Origin: DATATB01 sp036268995
GTDB taxonomy: Bacteria; Planctomycetota; Planctomycetia; Pirellulales; PNKZ01
Direction of reading: 5' to 3'
Assembly: GCA_036268995.1 (NCBI GenBank)
Contig: DATATB010000188.1
Span: 1 to 64,000, forward strand
DNA length: 64,000 nucleotides
The notes beneath the pieces were generated by a model, which was not told where the DNA came from, searched no databases, and saw only the letters and a program-made list of their open reading frames with translations. The translations under genes were made by a program, and so were the position numbers. Below are positions 50,589-58,889 of this stretch, in pieces (within the stretch, counting starts at the first letter, position 1; each line of letters opens with the position of its first letter).

Positions 50589-51794
50589 ATGTCGTTCGAA
50601 ACACGCCAGGCCGAGTTCGAGTTGCTGGTGCGCTTTGCCGAGCGGTGGCTCGGTGCGCCGGCGCGCGCCGTGCTGCTGGACTGGTCCCTGCAAGACGTGC
50701 TGCTCAAGGCATCGGTCGTCGAAGACCGCTCGGGACTCGACCGTCCGCTGCCACTGCACGCTTTCGAGTCCGGCCACGGCGGCCACTCGATCGTCGCCGG
50801 CTTCGAGCGCCATCGCCTGCAAGTCGACGGCCAGCAAGTGCGGGCCGTGCGCGTGATCAACGGCTTCAAGAGCCCGCTCCAGCAACGCTTTCTGCAACCG
50901 TGGGTTGTGGCGCGTGCCGACTACACGCGATTCTATCGGCTGCTTAGGCTGCTGGCCCAGCGCCGGACGCTGGCCCACGACGTCGTGCCGATCATGCCGC
51001 CCGACGATCAGCAACGGCTGTACGACAACACGATCGGCTTCCTGCGCAGCGAGCGCGAAATCCTGGCCCGCTACGGCGTGGCGCAAAAGCGAGGCGTGTT
51101 GCTCGTGGGCTCGCCGGGCAACGGCAAGACGATGGCTTGTCGCTGGCTCCAGGCACAATGCCTGCGGCTGGGCCTGGAGTGGCAACACGTGGGCATGGAC
51201 GACTACGAAAGTGCCCGCTCCAATGGCAGCACCAGCCTGCTGTTCAGCCTCGACGAGCCGGGCATCGTGCTGTTCGACGACTTTGATTTGGGCATGCGCA
51301 ATCGGGACGATACGGGCGGCAGCCCCGACCACAGCCGGCTGCTCTCGGAGTTGGACGGCGTCGAGCAGCGCGAGGGCGTTGTGTACTTGTTCACGACCAA
51401 CGTGCGGCTGGCCCAGCTCGATCCGGCCTTCCTGCGGCGCGGCCGCATCGACCTGATCATCGAATTCACGCGCCCCAGCGCCGATCTGCGCCGGCGGCTG
51501 GTGCGGGAATTCTGGCACCCCGACATTGTTCGCGAGCTTGACGTCGACGCGGTCGTGGCCCGCACCGAAGGGCGCAGCTTCGCCGAATTGGACGAGTTGA
51601 AGAAGCTGCTCGTGCTCCACAAGCTCGAAACTGGCAACTGGGACTGGGCCTGGGCACTGCAAACCTTTGCCAAGAGCGAGGAGCCCGGCCAGGCGGCTCG
51701 GCCGATCGGCTTTGGCGAAACGGCGCGGCCAAACTTCCCGGCCGCGCCCGCGCCAGGCGTGGTTTGCACCGCCGAGATCGCTCGCGATGCTTGA
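50589..51794 (+). CDS. AAA+ ATPase
   Basis: A 401-residue ATPase. An N-terminal domain of about 150 residues, with no recognised family, precedes the AAA+ core: Walker A GSPGNGKT at 174-181, Walker B VLFDDFD at 226-232, sensor-1-like LFTTNVR, and FLRRGRID, the classic arginine-finger segment. This is the BCS1/CDC48-like type that remodels proteins. A single AAA+ ring subunit with a novel N-domain suggests an unfoldase or assembly factor. It has no obvious operon partner; the DUF1501 gene follows 100 bases later. The ATG at 50589 starts the conserved block. Confidence 0.8.
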   Translation: MSFETRQAEFELLVRFAERWLGAPARAVLLDWSLQDVLLKASVVEDRSGLDRPLPLHAFESGHGGHSIVAGFERHRLQVDGQQVRAVRVINGFKSPLQQRFLQPWVVARADYTRFYRLLRLLAQRRTLAHDVVPIMPPDDQQRLYDNTIGFLRSEREILARYGVAQKRGVLLVGSPGNGKTMACRWLQAQCLRLGLEWQHVGMDDYESARSNGSTSLLFSLDEPGIVLFDDFDLGMRNRDDTGGSPDHSRLLSELDGVEQREGVVYLFTTNVRLAQLDPAFLRRGRIDLIIEFTRPSADLRRRLVREFWHPDIVRELDVDAVVARTEGRSFAELDELKKLLVLHKLETGNWDWAWALQTFAKSEEPGQAARPIGFGETARPNFPAAPAPGVVCTAEIARDA

Positions 51795-51894
51795 CGCGCG
51801 GCTCTGGAAGGGCCTAGAATCGCAGTCGCATCAATAAATGCTGATGCGTATCCGGCCAGCGTTCACTCAGAGTTCCCTCAGAGGAGGCCTCGCC

Positions 51895-53274
51895 ATGTTC
51901 CGAATCCATGCGGGACGTACCGCGGCATATTGCGATGGCCTGTCGCGACGGAACTTTGTGCAGTTGGGCATGGCCGGCATGGGCTCGCTGGGACTGTCCC
52001 GACTGCTCGAAGCCCGCAGCGAGGCGGCCACGGTGGGAAAGACGCCGAAGGACACGGCCGTCATTCTGCTGTGGCTCGACGGCGGTCCCAGCCATCTCGA
52101 TCTGTACGATCTGAAGCCCGACGCCCCGGCCGAAGTCCGTGGCATCTGGGACCCGATCACCACCAACGTGCCGGGCGTCGAGATCAGCGAGCTGTTTCCC
52201 AAACAAGCGCGGACGGCCGACAAGTTCTCGATCATTCGCTCGCTGCATCACGAACAAGGCGATCATTTCACCGCCGGGCATTACATGCTGACCACGCGCG
52301 GCGGAGCCAGCGGGGCCGATACCGCGGGCCGGTATCCGGGCATTAATGCCATTGCGAGCAAGTTGTGCGGCCCACGGCAAGCCGGCCTGCCGGCGCAGGT
52401 GGCCATTCCGCATGCGATGAGCATCGGCTTGCGGCCGGGATATTTCGGTGGCAACTACCTGGGTCAGGAGTTCAATCCTTTCGAGACCGAGGGCGATCCG
52501 AACGCCGAGCGCTTTCGCGTGCAGAACCTTCATCCGCAGCCAGCCGTCTCGCTCGATCGGCTCTCCGACCGGCGCACGCTGCTCACAGGCTTCGATCGCT
52601 TCCGGCGAGATTGCGATTCAACCGGCGTGGCGGATTCGATGAACCGCTTTCAGCGCGAGGCCTACGACCTGGTCACCGGCCCGCGCGCGGCCCAAGCCTT
52701 TGATCTGAGCCGCGAGACGCCCGAGCTGCGCGAGCGGTACGGTCGCAATGCGTGGGGCCAGAGCACGCTGTTGGCACGGCGGCTGGTCGAAGCCGGCTGC
52801 ACGTTCGTCACGGTGCATTGCGGCGGCTGGGACCACCACTGGGACCTGCAGAAGGGGATGGAGCGGTACTTGCCCCAGATCGACGCACTGGTCTCGACGT
52901 TGTTCGACGATTTGACCATGCGCGGGCTGTGGGAGCGCGTGCTGGTGGTGATGTGCGGCGAATTCAGCCGCACGCCCAAGATGAACAACGGCGGCAACGG
53001 CGGCCCGCCGCTGAGCATGGGAACTCCCGGCCGCGATCATTGGGGCAATGCCATGTTCTGCCTGCTGGGCGGCGGCGGTGTGCAAGGCGGCCGCATCGTT
53101 GGTTCCACGACCCGCGCCGGCGACGTGCCCAAGGATCGGCCCGTCACGCCCGCCGACCTGCACGCCACGATCTACCACGTGCTGGGCATCGACCCCAGCG
53201 TGAGCTTCGTCAATCGCGCCGGCCGCCCGGTGTCGGCCATCGACGGCGGCGCGGTGATCCAAGAGCTGTTCTAG
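51895..53274 (+). CDS. DUF1501 exported protein
   Basis: A 459-residue alkaline-phosphatase-superfamily protein typical of planctomycetes. A twin-arginine-like leader (LSRRNFVQLGMAGMGSLGLS) is near the N-terminus. LLWLDGGPSHLDLYDLKP and GEFSRTPKMN, with GRDHWGNAMFCLLGGGG later, are the DUF1501 blocks. AGGAGG precedes the ATG at 51895. DUF1501 genes usually pair with DUF1549/DUF1553 genes; none is present here. It probably acts in the periplasm on sulfated or phosphorylated polymers, but this has not been shown for the family. Confidence 0.88.
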   Translation: MFRIHAGRTAAYCDGLSRRNFVQLGMAGMGSLGLSRLLEARSEAATVGKTPKDTAVILLWLDGGPSHLDLYDLKPDAPAEVRGIWDPITTNVPGVEISELFPKQARTADKFSIIRSLHHEQGDHFTAGHYMLTTRGGASGADTAGRYPGINAIASKLCGPRQAGLPAQVAIPHAMSIGLRPGYFGGNYLGQEFNPFETEGDPNAERFRVQNLHPQPAVSLDRLSDRRTLLTGFDRFRRDCDSTGVADSMNRFQREAYDLVTGPRAAQAFDLSRETPELRERYGRNAWGQSTLLARRLVEAGCTFVTVHCGGWDHHWDLQKGMERYLPQIDALVSTLFDDLTMRGLWERVLVVMCGEFSRTPKMNNGGNGGPPLSMGTPGRDHWGNAMFCLLGGGGVQGGRIVGSTTRAGDVPKDRPVTPADLHATIYHVLGIDPSVSFVNRAGRPVSAIDGGAVIQELF

Positions 53275-53455
53275 GCGTTGTATTCGCCTTGGCTCGACAG
53301 GGCAAAATGCAGGCAGTAGCCTAGGACTGAGCAGCGGTTCCACTCGCGCTATTTTTGCCGGCCGTCCGGGCATCGCGCGAGCTCGCCGTGCCCGGCCGAG
53401 TATGGTTCTCTCGCCCTGCGGCCGGTTACCTGCTACCCACTTCGATGGCTCGCCG

Positions 53456-55678
53456 ATGAAACGCAATCGCCAGAAACCGGCACCGCAGCAGCAGCCACAG
53501 CACTGGCTGCGCCGGCTGTGGCAGTCGCCGGCGGGCGTGCCGCTGCTGCTGGCCATCGTGGTGATCGTCACTTTCGCCGATACGCTGGGCGGCGGGTTCG
53601 TCCTCGATAATGGGCCGATCATCATCAACGATCCGCGCATCCACGAGGTCAGTCTCGAAAACCTGAAGCTCATCCTGACCCAAAACTATTGGTGGCCGAC
53701 GTATGAAAGCGACTTGTATCGCCCGCTGACGACGTTCAGCTTCCTGTTCAATTACAGCTTGCTGGAAAGCGCGGCGCAGCCGCTCCAGTATCATATTTTG
53801 AACATGATACTGCACTGGGCCAACGCCTGGCTCGTCTACCTGCTGGCTGCGCGGTATCTGGTGCACCGGAGCGCCGCGCTGATCGTGGCGCTCGTCTTTG
53901 CCGTGCATCCGCTGGTGATCGAAGCGGTGACCAACATCATTGGCCGGGCCGATCTGTTTGCGGCCCTGTTCATGCTCGCCGCGCTGGAATTGCACGCCCG
54001 GCTCCGCGCGGGCTCGATCATGCTCCGGCTCCGCGCGCGCTTCGGCCTGGGCCTGTTTGCCTTGCTGGCCGTGTTGTCGAAGGAAAGCGGCGCGGTGCTG
54101 ATCGCGCTGATGCTGCTCGACGATCTCAGTCAGCGGCCGGCTGCCGCGTTCGCCGGCCGACTGGCAGCGGCCAGGGCCTGGCTGCGAGCCGTGCCTTGGA
54201 GCAACTATGCCTGCGTCGTGCCATCGATTGTCGTGTTGGCCGTGGCGCGCTACGAACTGCTAAAAAACTCGCCGGTCACGTATCAACTGGCCACCGACAA
54301 TCCGATGGCCTTGGCCGGGTTTTGGACTCGCGAAATGACGGCCGTCAAAGTGTTGGGCTATTATCTGAAGCTTACATTCTGGCCGGCCGCGCTCTCGTGC
54401 GACTATTCGTACAACCAAATTCCGATCTTCGGCTGGACGGCATCCGGCGCCGACCTGGATGCCTGGTTGGGCCTGGCCGCGGTCGTCGCGCTGGCGGTCG
54501 CGGCGCTCGTCGCGTGGCGGCGGCTGCCGGCCGTCTTCTTTTTTCTGGGTTTCGCCTTCATCACGCTGCTGCCGATGTCGAACCTGGTGATCACGATCGG
54601 CACGGTCATGGGCGAGCGGTTCATGTACCTGCCGCTGGTCGGACTGGCCGGAGCGCTCGCCGCCGTGATCGAGTGGTTCGCAGCCCGCGCGTCGCTGGCG
54701 CCGGTGGCCGCATCGCCGCGCGGCCGGCGCATTGCCACGGGCCTGGCCGCCGTCGTGATTGTGGCGCTGGCCGCGCGCACCATCGTGCGCAATCTAGATT
54801 GGCACGACAATACGCGGCTCTGGCGAAGTGCCGTGCAGGTCTGCCCCAATAGTTTCAAGGTCTACAAGGGGTTGGCCACGTCCTTGGCCCGCAACCCGGC
54901 CGAACTCGACGAGTGCATCCGTCTGGCCCAGCACGCCGTCAAAGTGATCGACAACAACCCGGTGCCGCTGGAACATTCGCCCGGCGGACTGTATTGCGAT
55001 CTGGCGAAATATGAAATCGGCAAGGGCGACCGGATCGCGCAAGCCGGAGGCGATGCCAAGACCGCGGCCGCCTGGTACGGCAAGGCCGAGCAAATCCTCC
55101 AGCGGGCCATACGCGGCGACCGGGCCGTCAACGCGGCGGCCCGACTGGGTACACTGGCGCGAGGAGTTCCGCCCGACGAATATCACGACGTCGGCCTGAG
55201 GGAGATTTATGAGCTCCAATCGCGGGTATGCTTCCGCCTCAAGCGTTATCCCGAGGCCCTCGAAGCCTGCCGCTGGGACGTGCATCTCAAACCGCGCATC
55301 GGATCGACCTACATGCTGTGGGCCGACATCTCCGCGGCCAATGGCGATCAGGACGACGCCGCGATTCATTGGATCCAGGCAATGATTCTGCCGGAGAAGC
55401 AGCCGCTTGTCTGGCCGTTGCTCGAGCGGGCTTATGCCGTCCTACGACCCGGCGACCACGCCGTGGTGCGATTGCCAAACGGAATCATGTCGCTCAACAC
55501 GAATGTTCCACTGGTGCGGCAGCACGTGAACCGGGCGTGCCATGACCTGGTCGAGATGATGCTCGAGAACAACTTTCGGCAAGATGCCGAAGATCAGCGC
55601 AAGACGGCAATCGAAAAGTACGGCTGCCCGCCAGCCGTGTTTGCCGATCTGTTCGACCAGCCGGCCGAACCGCACTGA
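53456..55678 (+). CDS. TMTC-like GT-C membrane protein with TPR C-terminus
   Basis: A 740-residue membrane protein. A first helix is followed by an external loop with FVLDNGPIIINDPRI and then LYRPLTTFSFLFNYSL, a block characteristic of TMTC-type and related O-mannosyltransferase-like proteins. About nine more helices follow, including FAVHPLVIEAVTNIIGRADL and SNLVITIGTVMGERFMYLPL. The last roughly 240 residues are soluble helical TPR-like repeats. In animals TMTCs mannosylate proteins; the bacterial role is unproven. The ATG at 53456 gives a short basic N-terminus before helix 1. Confidence 0.82.
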   Translation: MKRNRQKPAPQQQPQHWLRRLWQSPAGVPLLLAIVVIVTFADTLGGGFVLDNGPIIINDPRIHEVSLENLKLILTQNYWWPTYESDLYRPLTTFSFLFNYSLLESAAQPLQYHILNMILHWANAWLVYLLAARYLVHRSAALIVALVFAVHPLVIEAVTNIIGRADLFAALFMLAALELHARLRAGSIMLRLRARFGLGLFALLAVLSKESGAVLIALMLLDDLSQRPAAAFAGRLAAARAWLRAVPWSNYACVVPSIVVLAVARYELLKNSPVTYQLATDNPMALAGFWTREMTAVKVLGYYLKLTFWPAALSCDYSYNQIPIFGWTASGADLDAWLGLAAVVALAVAALVAWRRLPAVFFFLGFAFITLLPMSNLVITIGTVMGERFMYLPLVGLAGALAAVIEWFAARASLAPVAASPRGRRIATGLAAVVIVALAARTIVRNLDWHDNTRLWRSAVQVCPNSFKVYKGLATSLARNPAELDECIRLAQHAVKVIDNNPVPLEHSPGGLYCDLAKYEIGKGDRIAQAGGDAKTAAAWYGKAEQILQRAIRGDRAVNAAARLGTLARGVPPDEYHDVGLREIYELQSRVCFRLKRYPEALEACRWDVHLKPRIGSTYMLWADISAANGDQDDAAIHWIQAMILPEKQPLVWPLLERAYAVLRPGDHAVVRLPNGIMSLNTNVPLVRQHVNRACHDLVEMMLENNFRQDAEDQRKTAIEKYGCPPAVFADLFDQPAEPH

Positions 55679-55706
55679 GCGCGGGACACTGCGAACGCCA
55701 TCCGCC

Positions 55707-57200
55707 TCACAGGCGGCAGACCGCGCGGAACTGCTCGAACGCTGTCTGCCAGCGGTCCGCATCGCGCGGCTCGTACTGCTCGGTGGAAAAACTGCGCGCC
55801 ACGATCTCGCGAGCCTGGGCCACCGAGCCGGCCTTGCCCGCCGCCATCGCTTGCAACAGCACATTGCCGATGGCCGTCGCTTCGGTGGGCCCAGCCACGA
55901 CGCGGCGACCACACGCGTCGGCCGTGGCCTGGCAAAGCTGACAATTTTGCGATCCGCCGCCGACCACGTGAATGGTTTCCAGCCGCGAGCCAACCAGATC
56001 TTCCAGCGCCGCGAGCACGAACCGGCTTTTGAGCGCCAGGCTTTCGATCGCCACGCGGATCACTTCGCCGGGCGTCTCGGGCACGCTCTGCCCGGTACGC
56101 CGACAATACTCAGCGATCGCGGCGGGCATGTCCGCCGGCGCCAGAAACGCCGCGTCGTCCGGATCGACAAACGAGCGCAGCGCGGGTGCCTCCTGGGCCA
56201 GCCGGGTGAGGGCGTCCCAAGTATAATCGTGGCCGGCCTGCGACCATTTGCGCCGGCATTCCTGCACCAGCCACAAGCCCGTGATGTTCTTCAACAGCCG
56301 CGTCGTGCCGCCGACGCCGCGTTCATTGGTAAAGTTCCAGCCCTGGCATTTTTCGTTGATCACGGGCTCGGTCAGTTCGACGCCCATCAGCGACCAGGTG
56401 CCGCAGCTGATGTAGCACCAGTCGGGCCGCGGCAGCGATCGGCCGAGCGCGGGCACGGCCATCACGGCGCTCGCCGTGTCGTGCGTCGGTGGCAGGATTA
56501 CTTCGGCGTGGGCCAGGCCGGTCTCGGCAGCCACGTCCGGCCGCAAGCGGCCGAGGTTCGTCCCCGGCTCCGACAGCGGCCCGAGCATTGCCGTGGGCAA
56601 GTCAAGCCGCTGGAGCAAGTCGCGGGCCCAGTCCTTGGTCTGCGGATTGTAGAACTGCGTGGTCGAGGCGTTCGTGGCCTCGTTGGTCTTCACACCGGTC
56701 AGTAGCCAGTGAAACAAGTCGGGCATCATCAAAAAGGTTTCGGCCATGTCCAGCAGCGGCGAGCCTTGCACGCGCATGGCCACGACTTGAAACAGCGTGT
56801 TGATCGGCAGGAACTGCAAGCCGGTCTGGGCAAAGATTTCGCTGCGAGGCACGCGCTCAAGCACCTGGGCCAGGATGCCGTCGCAGCGCCGGTCGCGGTA
56901 GGAATGCGGATTGCCCAGCAGCGTGTCGCCGCGCCCGAGCAGGGCGAAGTCGACGCCCCAGGTGTCGATGCCGCAACTGCGCACCTGGCTGCCGAACTTG
57001 CCGGCCGCCAGCCGCAGTCCGCGGCGGATTTCGTCCCACAGCCGCAGCACGTCCCAATGCAAGCTATTGGCCACCGGGACGGCCGCGTTTTCGAAGCGGT
57101 GCAGTTCTTCCAGGGCCAGGCGGCTGCCATTGAACAGGCCAGCCACGACCCGCCCGCTGGAAGCCCCCAAATCGACAGCCAGATAGGCTTCTTCGCTCAT
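55707..57200 (-). CDS. rhaB: rhamnulokinase
   Basis: A 497-residue FGGY-family kinase. LAVDLGASSGRVV is the ATP-binding start of the fold, SCGIDTWGVDFALL holds the catalytic-region Asp, and HVVGGGSQNCQLCQ is the C-terminal signature. LPINTLFQV and TNEATNAST are rhamnulokinase-type. It phosphorylates L-rhamnulose for catabolism via rhamnulose-1-phosphate aldolase. The ATG at 57200 has GGGGGGTG upstream. No rhaA, rhaD or transporter is present. Planctomycetes commonly degrade rhamnose and fucose polymers. Confidence 0.88.
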   Translation of the reverse strand: MSEEAYLAVDLGASSGRVVAGLFNGSRLALEELHRFENAAVPVANSLHWDVLRLWDEIRRGLRLAAGKFGSQVRSCGIDTWGVDFALLGRGDTLLGNPHSYRDRRCDGILAQVLERVPRSEIFAQTGLQFLPINTLFQVVAMRVQGSPLLDMAETFLMMPDLFHWLLTGVKTNEATNASTTQFYNPQTKDWARDLLQRLDLPTAMLGPLSEPGTNLGRLRPDVAAETGLAHAEVILPPTHDTASAVMAVPALGRSLPRPDWCYISCGTWSLMGVELTEPVINEKCQGWNFTNERGVGGTTRLLKNITGLWLVQECRRKWSQAGHDYTWDALTRLAQEAPALRSFVDPDDAAFLAPADMPAAIAEYCRRTGQSVPETPGEVIRVAIESLALKSRFVLAALEDLVGSRLETIHVVGGGSQNCQLCQATADACGRRVVAGPTEATAIGNVLLQAMAAGKAGSVAQAREIVARSFSTEQYEPRDADRWQTAFEQFRAVCRL

Positions 57201-57210
57201 CGCACCCCCC

Positions 57211-57295
57211 GTAGGCCCGGCGAGCCGAGCCGGGCGGGTATCAAGTTGGCTGACGTAACCCACAACCAGGGTACCGCTCGGCTCGCGGCACCTAC
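57211..57295. repeat. inverted repeat family F, copy 2
   Basis: Left arm GTAGGCCCGGCGAGCCGAGC (from 57211), right arm ending CGGCTCGCGGCACCTAC (57295), enclosing about 35 bases. Same layout as 13112-13188. It starts 11 bases from the rhaB start codon. Confidence 0.85.
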
Positions 57296-57466
57296 AACTA
57301 GCACGCTGGCAGAAGTTGGTAAACGGGGGGCTTCGAACTTCTGGCCGTTTAATCCGATAACGTCTACAGAAGCGGCTGGACCGTTGCCGATATCAATTGT
57401 TGACTTTGATAAGCAACATTCGTATCTTTGATTGCACCGTCCCTTGGATTTTAGGGGGACTCCCGC

Positions 57467-58270
57467 GTGACTTCCGCTTTTCTTGCCGGTATGCCTGGTC
57501 CTGCCTTCAACTGTGTGCCGCTCGCCGAGCCGGCAGTCCGGCCGCCGTTGCCACCCATGCCCGAAACCGCCATCGATTTAGACGAATTGACGCGCCAGAG
57601 CGACCTGCTGGAGGGTGCGCAGCCGGCGGACATTATTCGTTGGGCCGTGACGCGCTATTTTCCGCGGCTGACCATGGCCACGGCTTTTGGCCCCGAGGGG
57701 TGCGTCATCCTGCACTTTTTGGCCGAAATCGAGCCGCGGACGCACGTTTTCAACCTCGATACGGGCTACCAGTTCGACGAGACGCTCGAGCTGCGCGACC
57801 GCATCGCGCGGCGCTACGGCATCGAGGTCGAGCTGAAGCGGCCGGCCCAGACCGTGGCCGAGTACGAGGCCCAGCACGGCGGCCCGCTATATAAGAAAAA
57901 CCCTGACCTGTGCTGCCACGACCGTAAGATCTCGGTGCTCGAAGCGGCCACGGTCGGCATGGTGGCCTGGATGACGGGCATTCGGCGGGATCAGAGCGCA
58001 GACCGGGCAAAGGCCCCGATCGTGGGCTGGGACAAGAAGTTCGGCCTCGTGAAGATCAATCCCTTGGCCAATTGGACCAAGCAGCAAGTCTGGAAGCTGA
58101 TCACGGATCACGACATCCCCTACAATCCGCTGCACGACCAGGGCTACACGAGCATCGGCTGCAAGCCCTGCACGCGGTCGGTGATGTTCGGCGAGGACGA
58201 GCGCGCCGGCCGCTGGAGCGGCACCGCCAAGACCGAGTGCGGCTTGCACATTATCACCGACAAAACGTAA
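57467..58270 (+). CDS. cysH: adenylylsulfate reductase (Fe-S type), assimilatory
   Basis: A 267-residue thioredoxin-dependent reductase. Cys149-Cys150 in LCCHDRK and Cys232/Cys235 in GCKPC fit the four-Cys [4Fe-4S] site of APS reductases; PAPS-specific enzymes lack these. Catalytic Cys258 is in KTECGLH, and VFNLDTGYQFDETL is the PP-motif region. The first roughly 30 residues are extra. GTG at 57467 has an AGGGGGA SD; an ATG at 57557 is the alternative. It reduces adenylylsulfate to sulfite, using APS made by CysD/CysNC encoded 0.6 kb away. Confidence 0.9.
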   Translation: MTSAFLAGMPGPAFNCVPLAEPAVRPPLPPMPETAIDLDELTRQSDLLEGAQPADIIRWAVTRYFPRLTMATAFGPEGCVILHFLAEIEPRTHVFNLDTGYQFDETLELRDRIARRYGIEVELKRPAQTVAEYEAQHGGPLYKKNPDLCCHDRKISVLEAATVGMVAWMTGIRRDQSADRAKAPIVGWDKKFGLVKINPLANWTKQQVWKLITDHDIPYNPLHDQGYTSIGCKPCTRSVMFGEDERAGRWSGTAKTECGLHIITDKT

Positions 58271-58290
58271 ACGGCCGCTAAAACCAACGC

Positions 58291-58318
58291 CTCCGGTCGC
58301 TCACGCTCCCGGCTCGCC
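58291..58318. repeat. repeat family I, single arm
   Basis: CTCCGGTCGCTCACGCTCCC and eight more bases, between cysH and the Rrf2 gene. It is like the right arm at 49249-49278. Confidence 0.8.
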
Positions 58319-58332
58319 AGCGCACAACGCCC

Positions 58333-58758
58333 GTGAAAATCTCCGCTAAAACCGAATACGCCTGCATCGCCATGCTCGAGCTGGCGGCCAGCTTTGGATC
58401 GGGCGATCCGGTGCGGATCGGCAAAATCGCCGACGAACATGGCATCCCGTCCCGGTTCCTGGTGCAGATCCTGCTCCAGCTCAAAGGCGCCGGCTTCGTC
58501 AACAGCACGCGCGGCGCCGCGGGCGGCTACGAGCTGATCCGGCCGCCAGAAGACATCACGCTGGGCGACGTGATGACCGTGATCGAAGGGCCGGACGAAA
58601 GCCCGACCAGCGCCGCCCCCGATTCGCCCGCCGGCAAGATCCTGCAAAGCTGCTGGCACGAGGTGGCCCTCGTCGAGCACGAAATGCTGCACGCCATCAC
58701 CTTCGCCGACCTAATCGAGCGCGCCCGCTCGCAAACCGGCAGCATGTATTACATCTGA
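58333..58758 (+). CDS. Rrf2-family transcriptional regulator
   Basis: A 141-residue winged-helix regulator. ISAKTEYACIAMLELA, IPSRFLVQILLQLKGAGFV and GAAGGYELIRP are the Rrf2 DNA-binding blocks. Only Cys11 and Cys107 are present, so the three-Cys Fe-S site of IscR is missing. It may instead sense a sulfur metabolite, as CymR does with CysK. The start is GTG at 58333. It lies 62 bases after cysH on the same strand, with a family I arm between, and faces cysNC, so control of sulfur assimilation is a reasonable inference. Confidence 0.85.
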   Translation: MKISAKTEYACIAMLELAASFGSGDPVRIGKIADEHGIPSRFLVQILLQLKGAGFVNSTRGAAGGYELIRPPEDITLGDVMTVIEGPDESPTSAAPDSPAGKILQSCWHEVALVEHEMLHAITFADLIERARSQTGSMYYI

Positions 58759-58787
58759 CGTGCGACTAGGCGGCCGACGAAGAAGAG

Positions 58788-58862
58788 ACCACGGATTTCA
58801 CTGATACCACGGATACGAGGAAATCCCTGTCTTCCATCCGTGTTATTAGTGAAATCCGTGGT
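58788..58862. repeat. inverted repeat family J
   Basis: Perfect 15-base ends ACCACGGATTTCACT (58788-58802) and AGTGAAATCCGTGGT (58848-58862). It lies between the convergent Rrf2 and cysNC genes and could terminate both. Confidence 0.85.
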
Positions 58863-58889
58863 TAAAACTTCTTCCTCCTGCCTGCCAAC

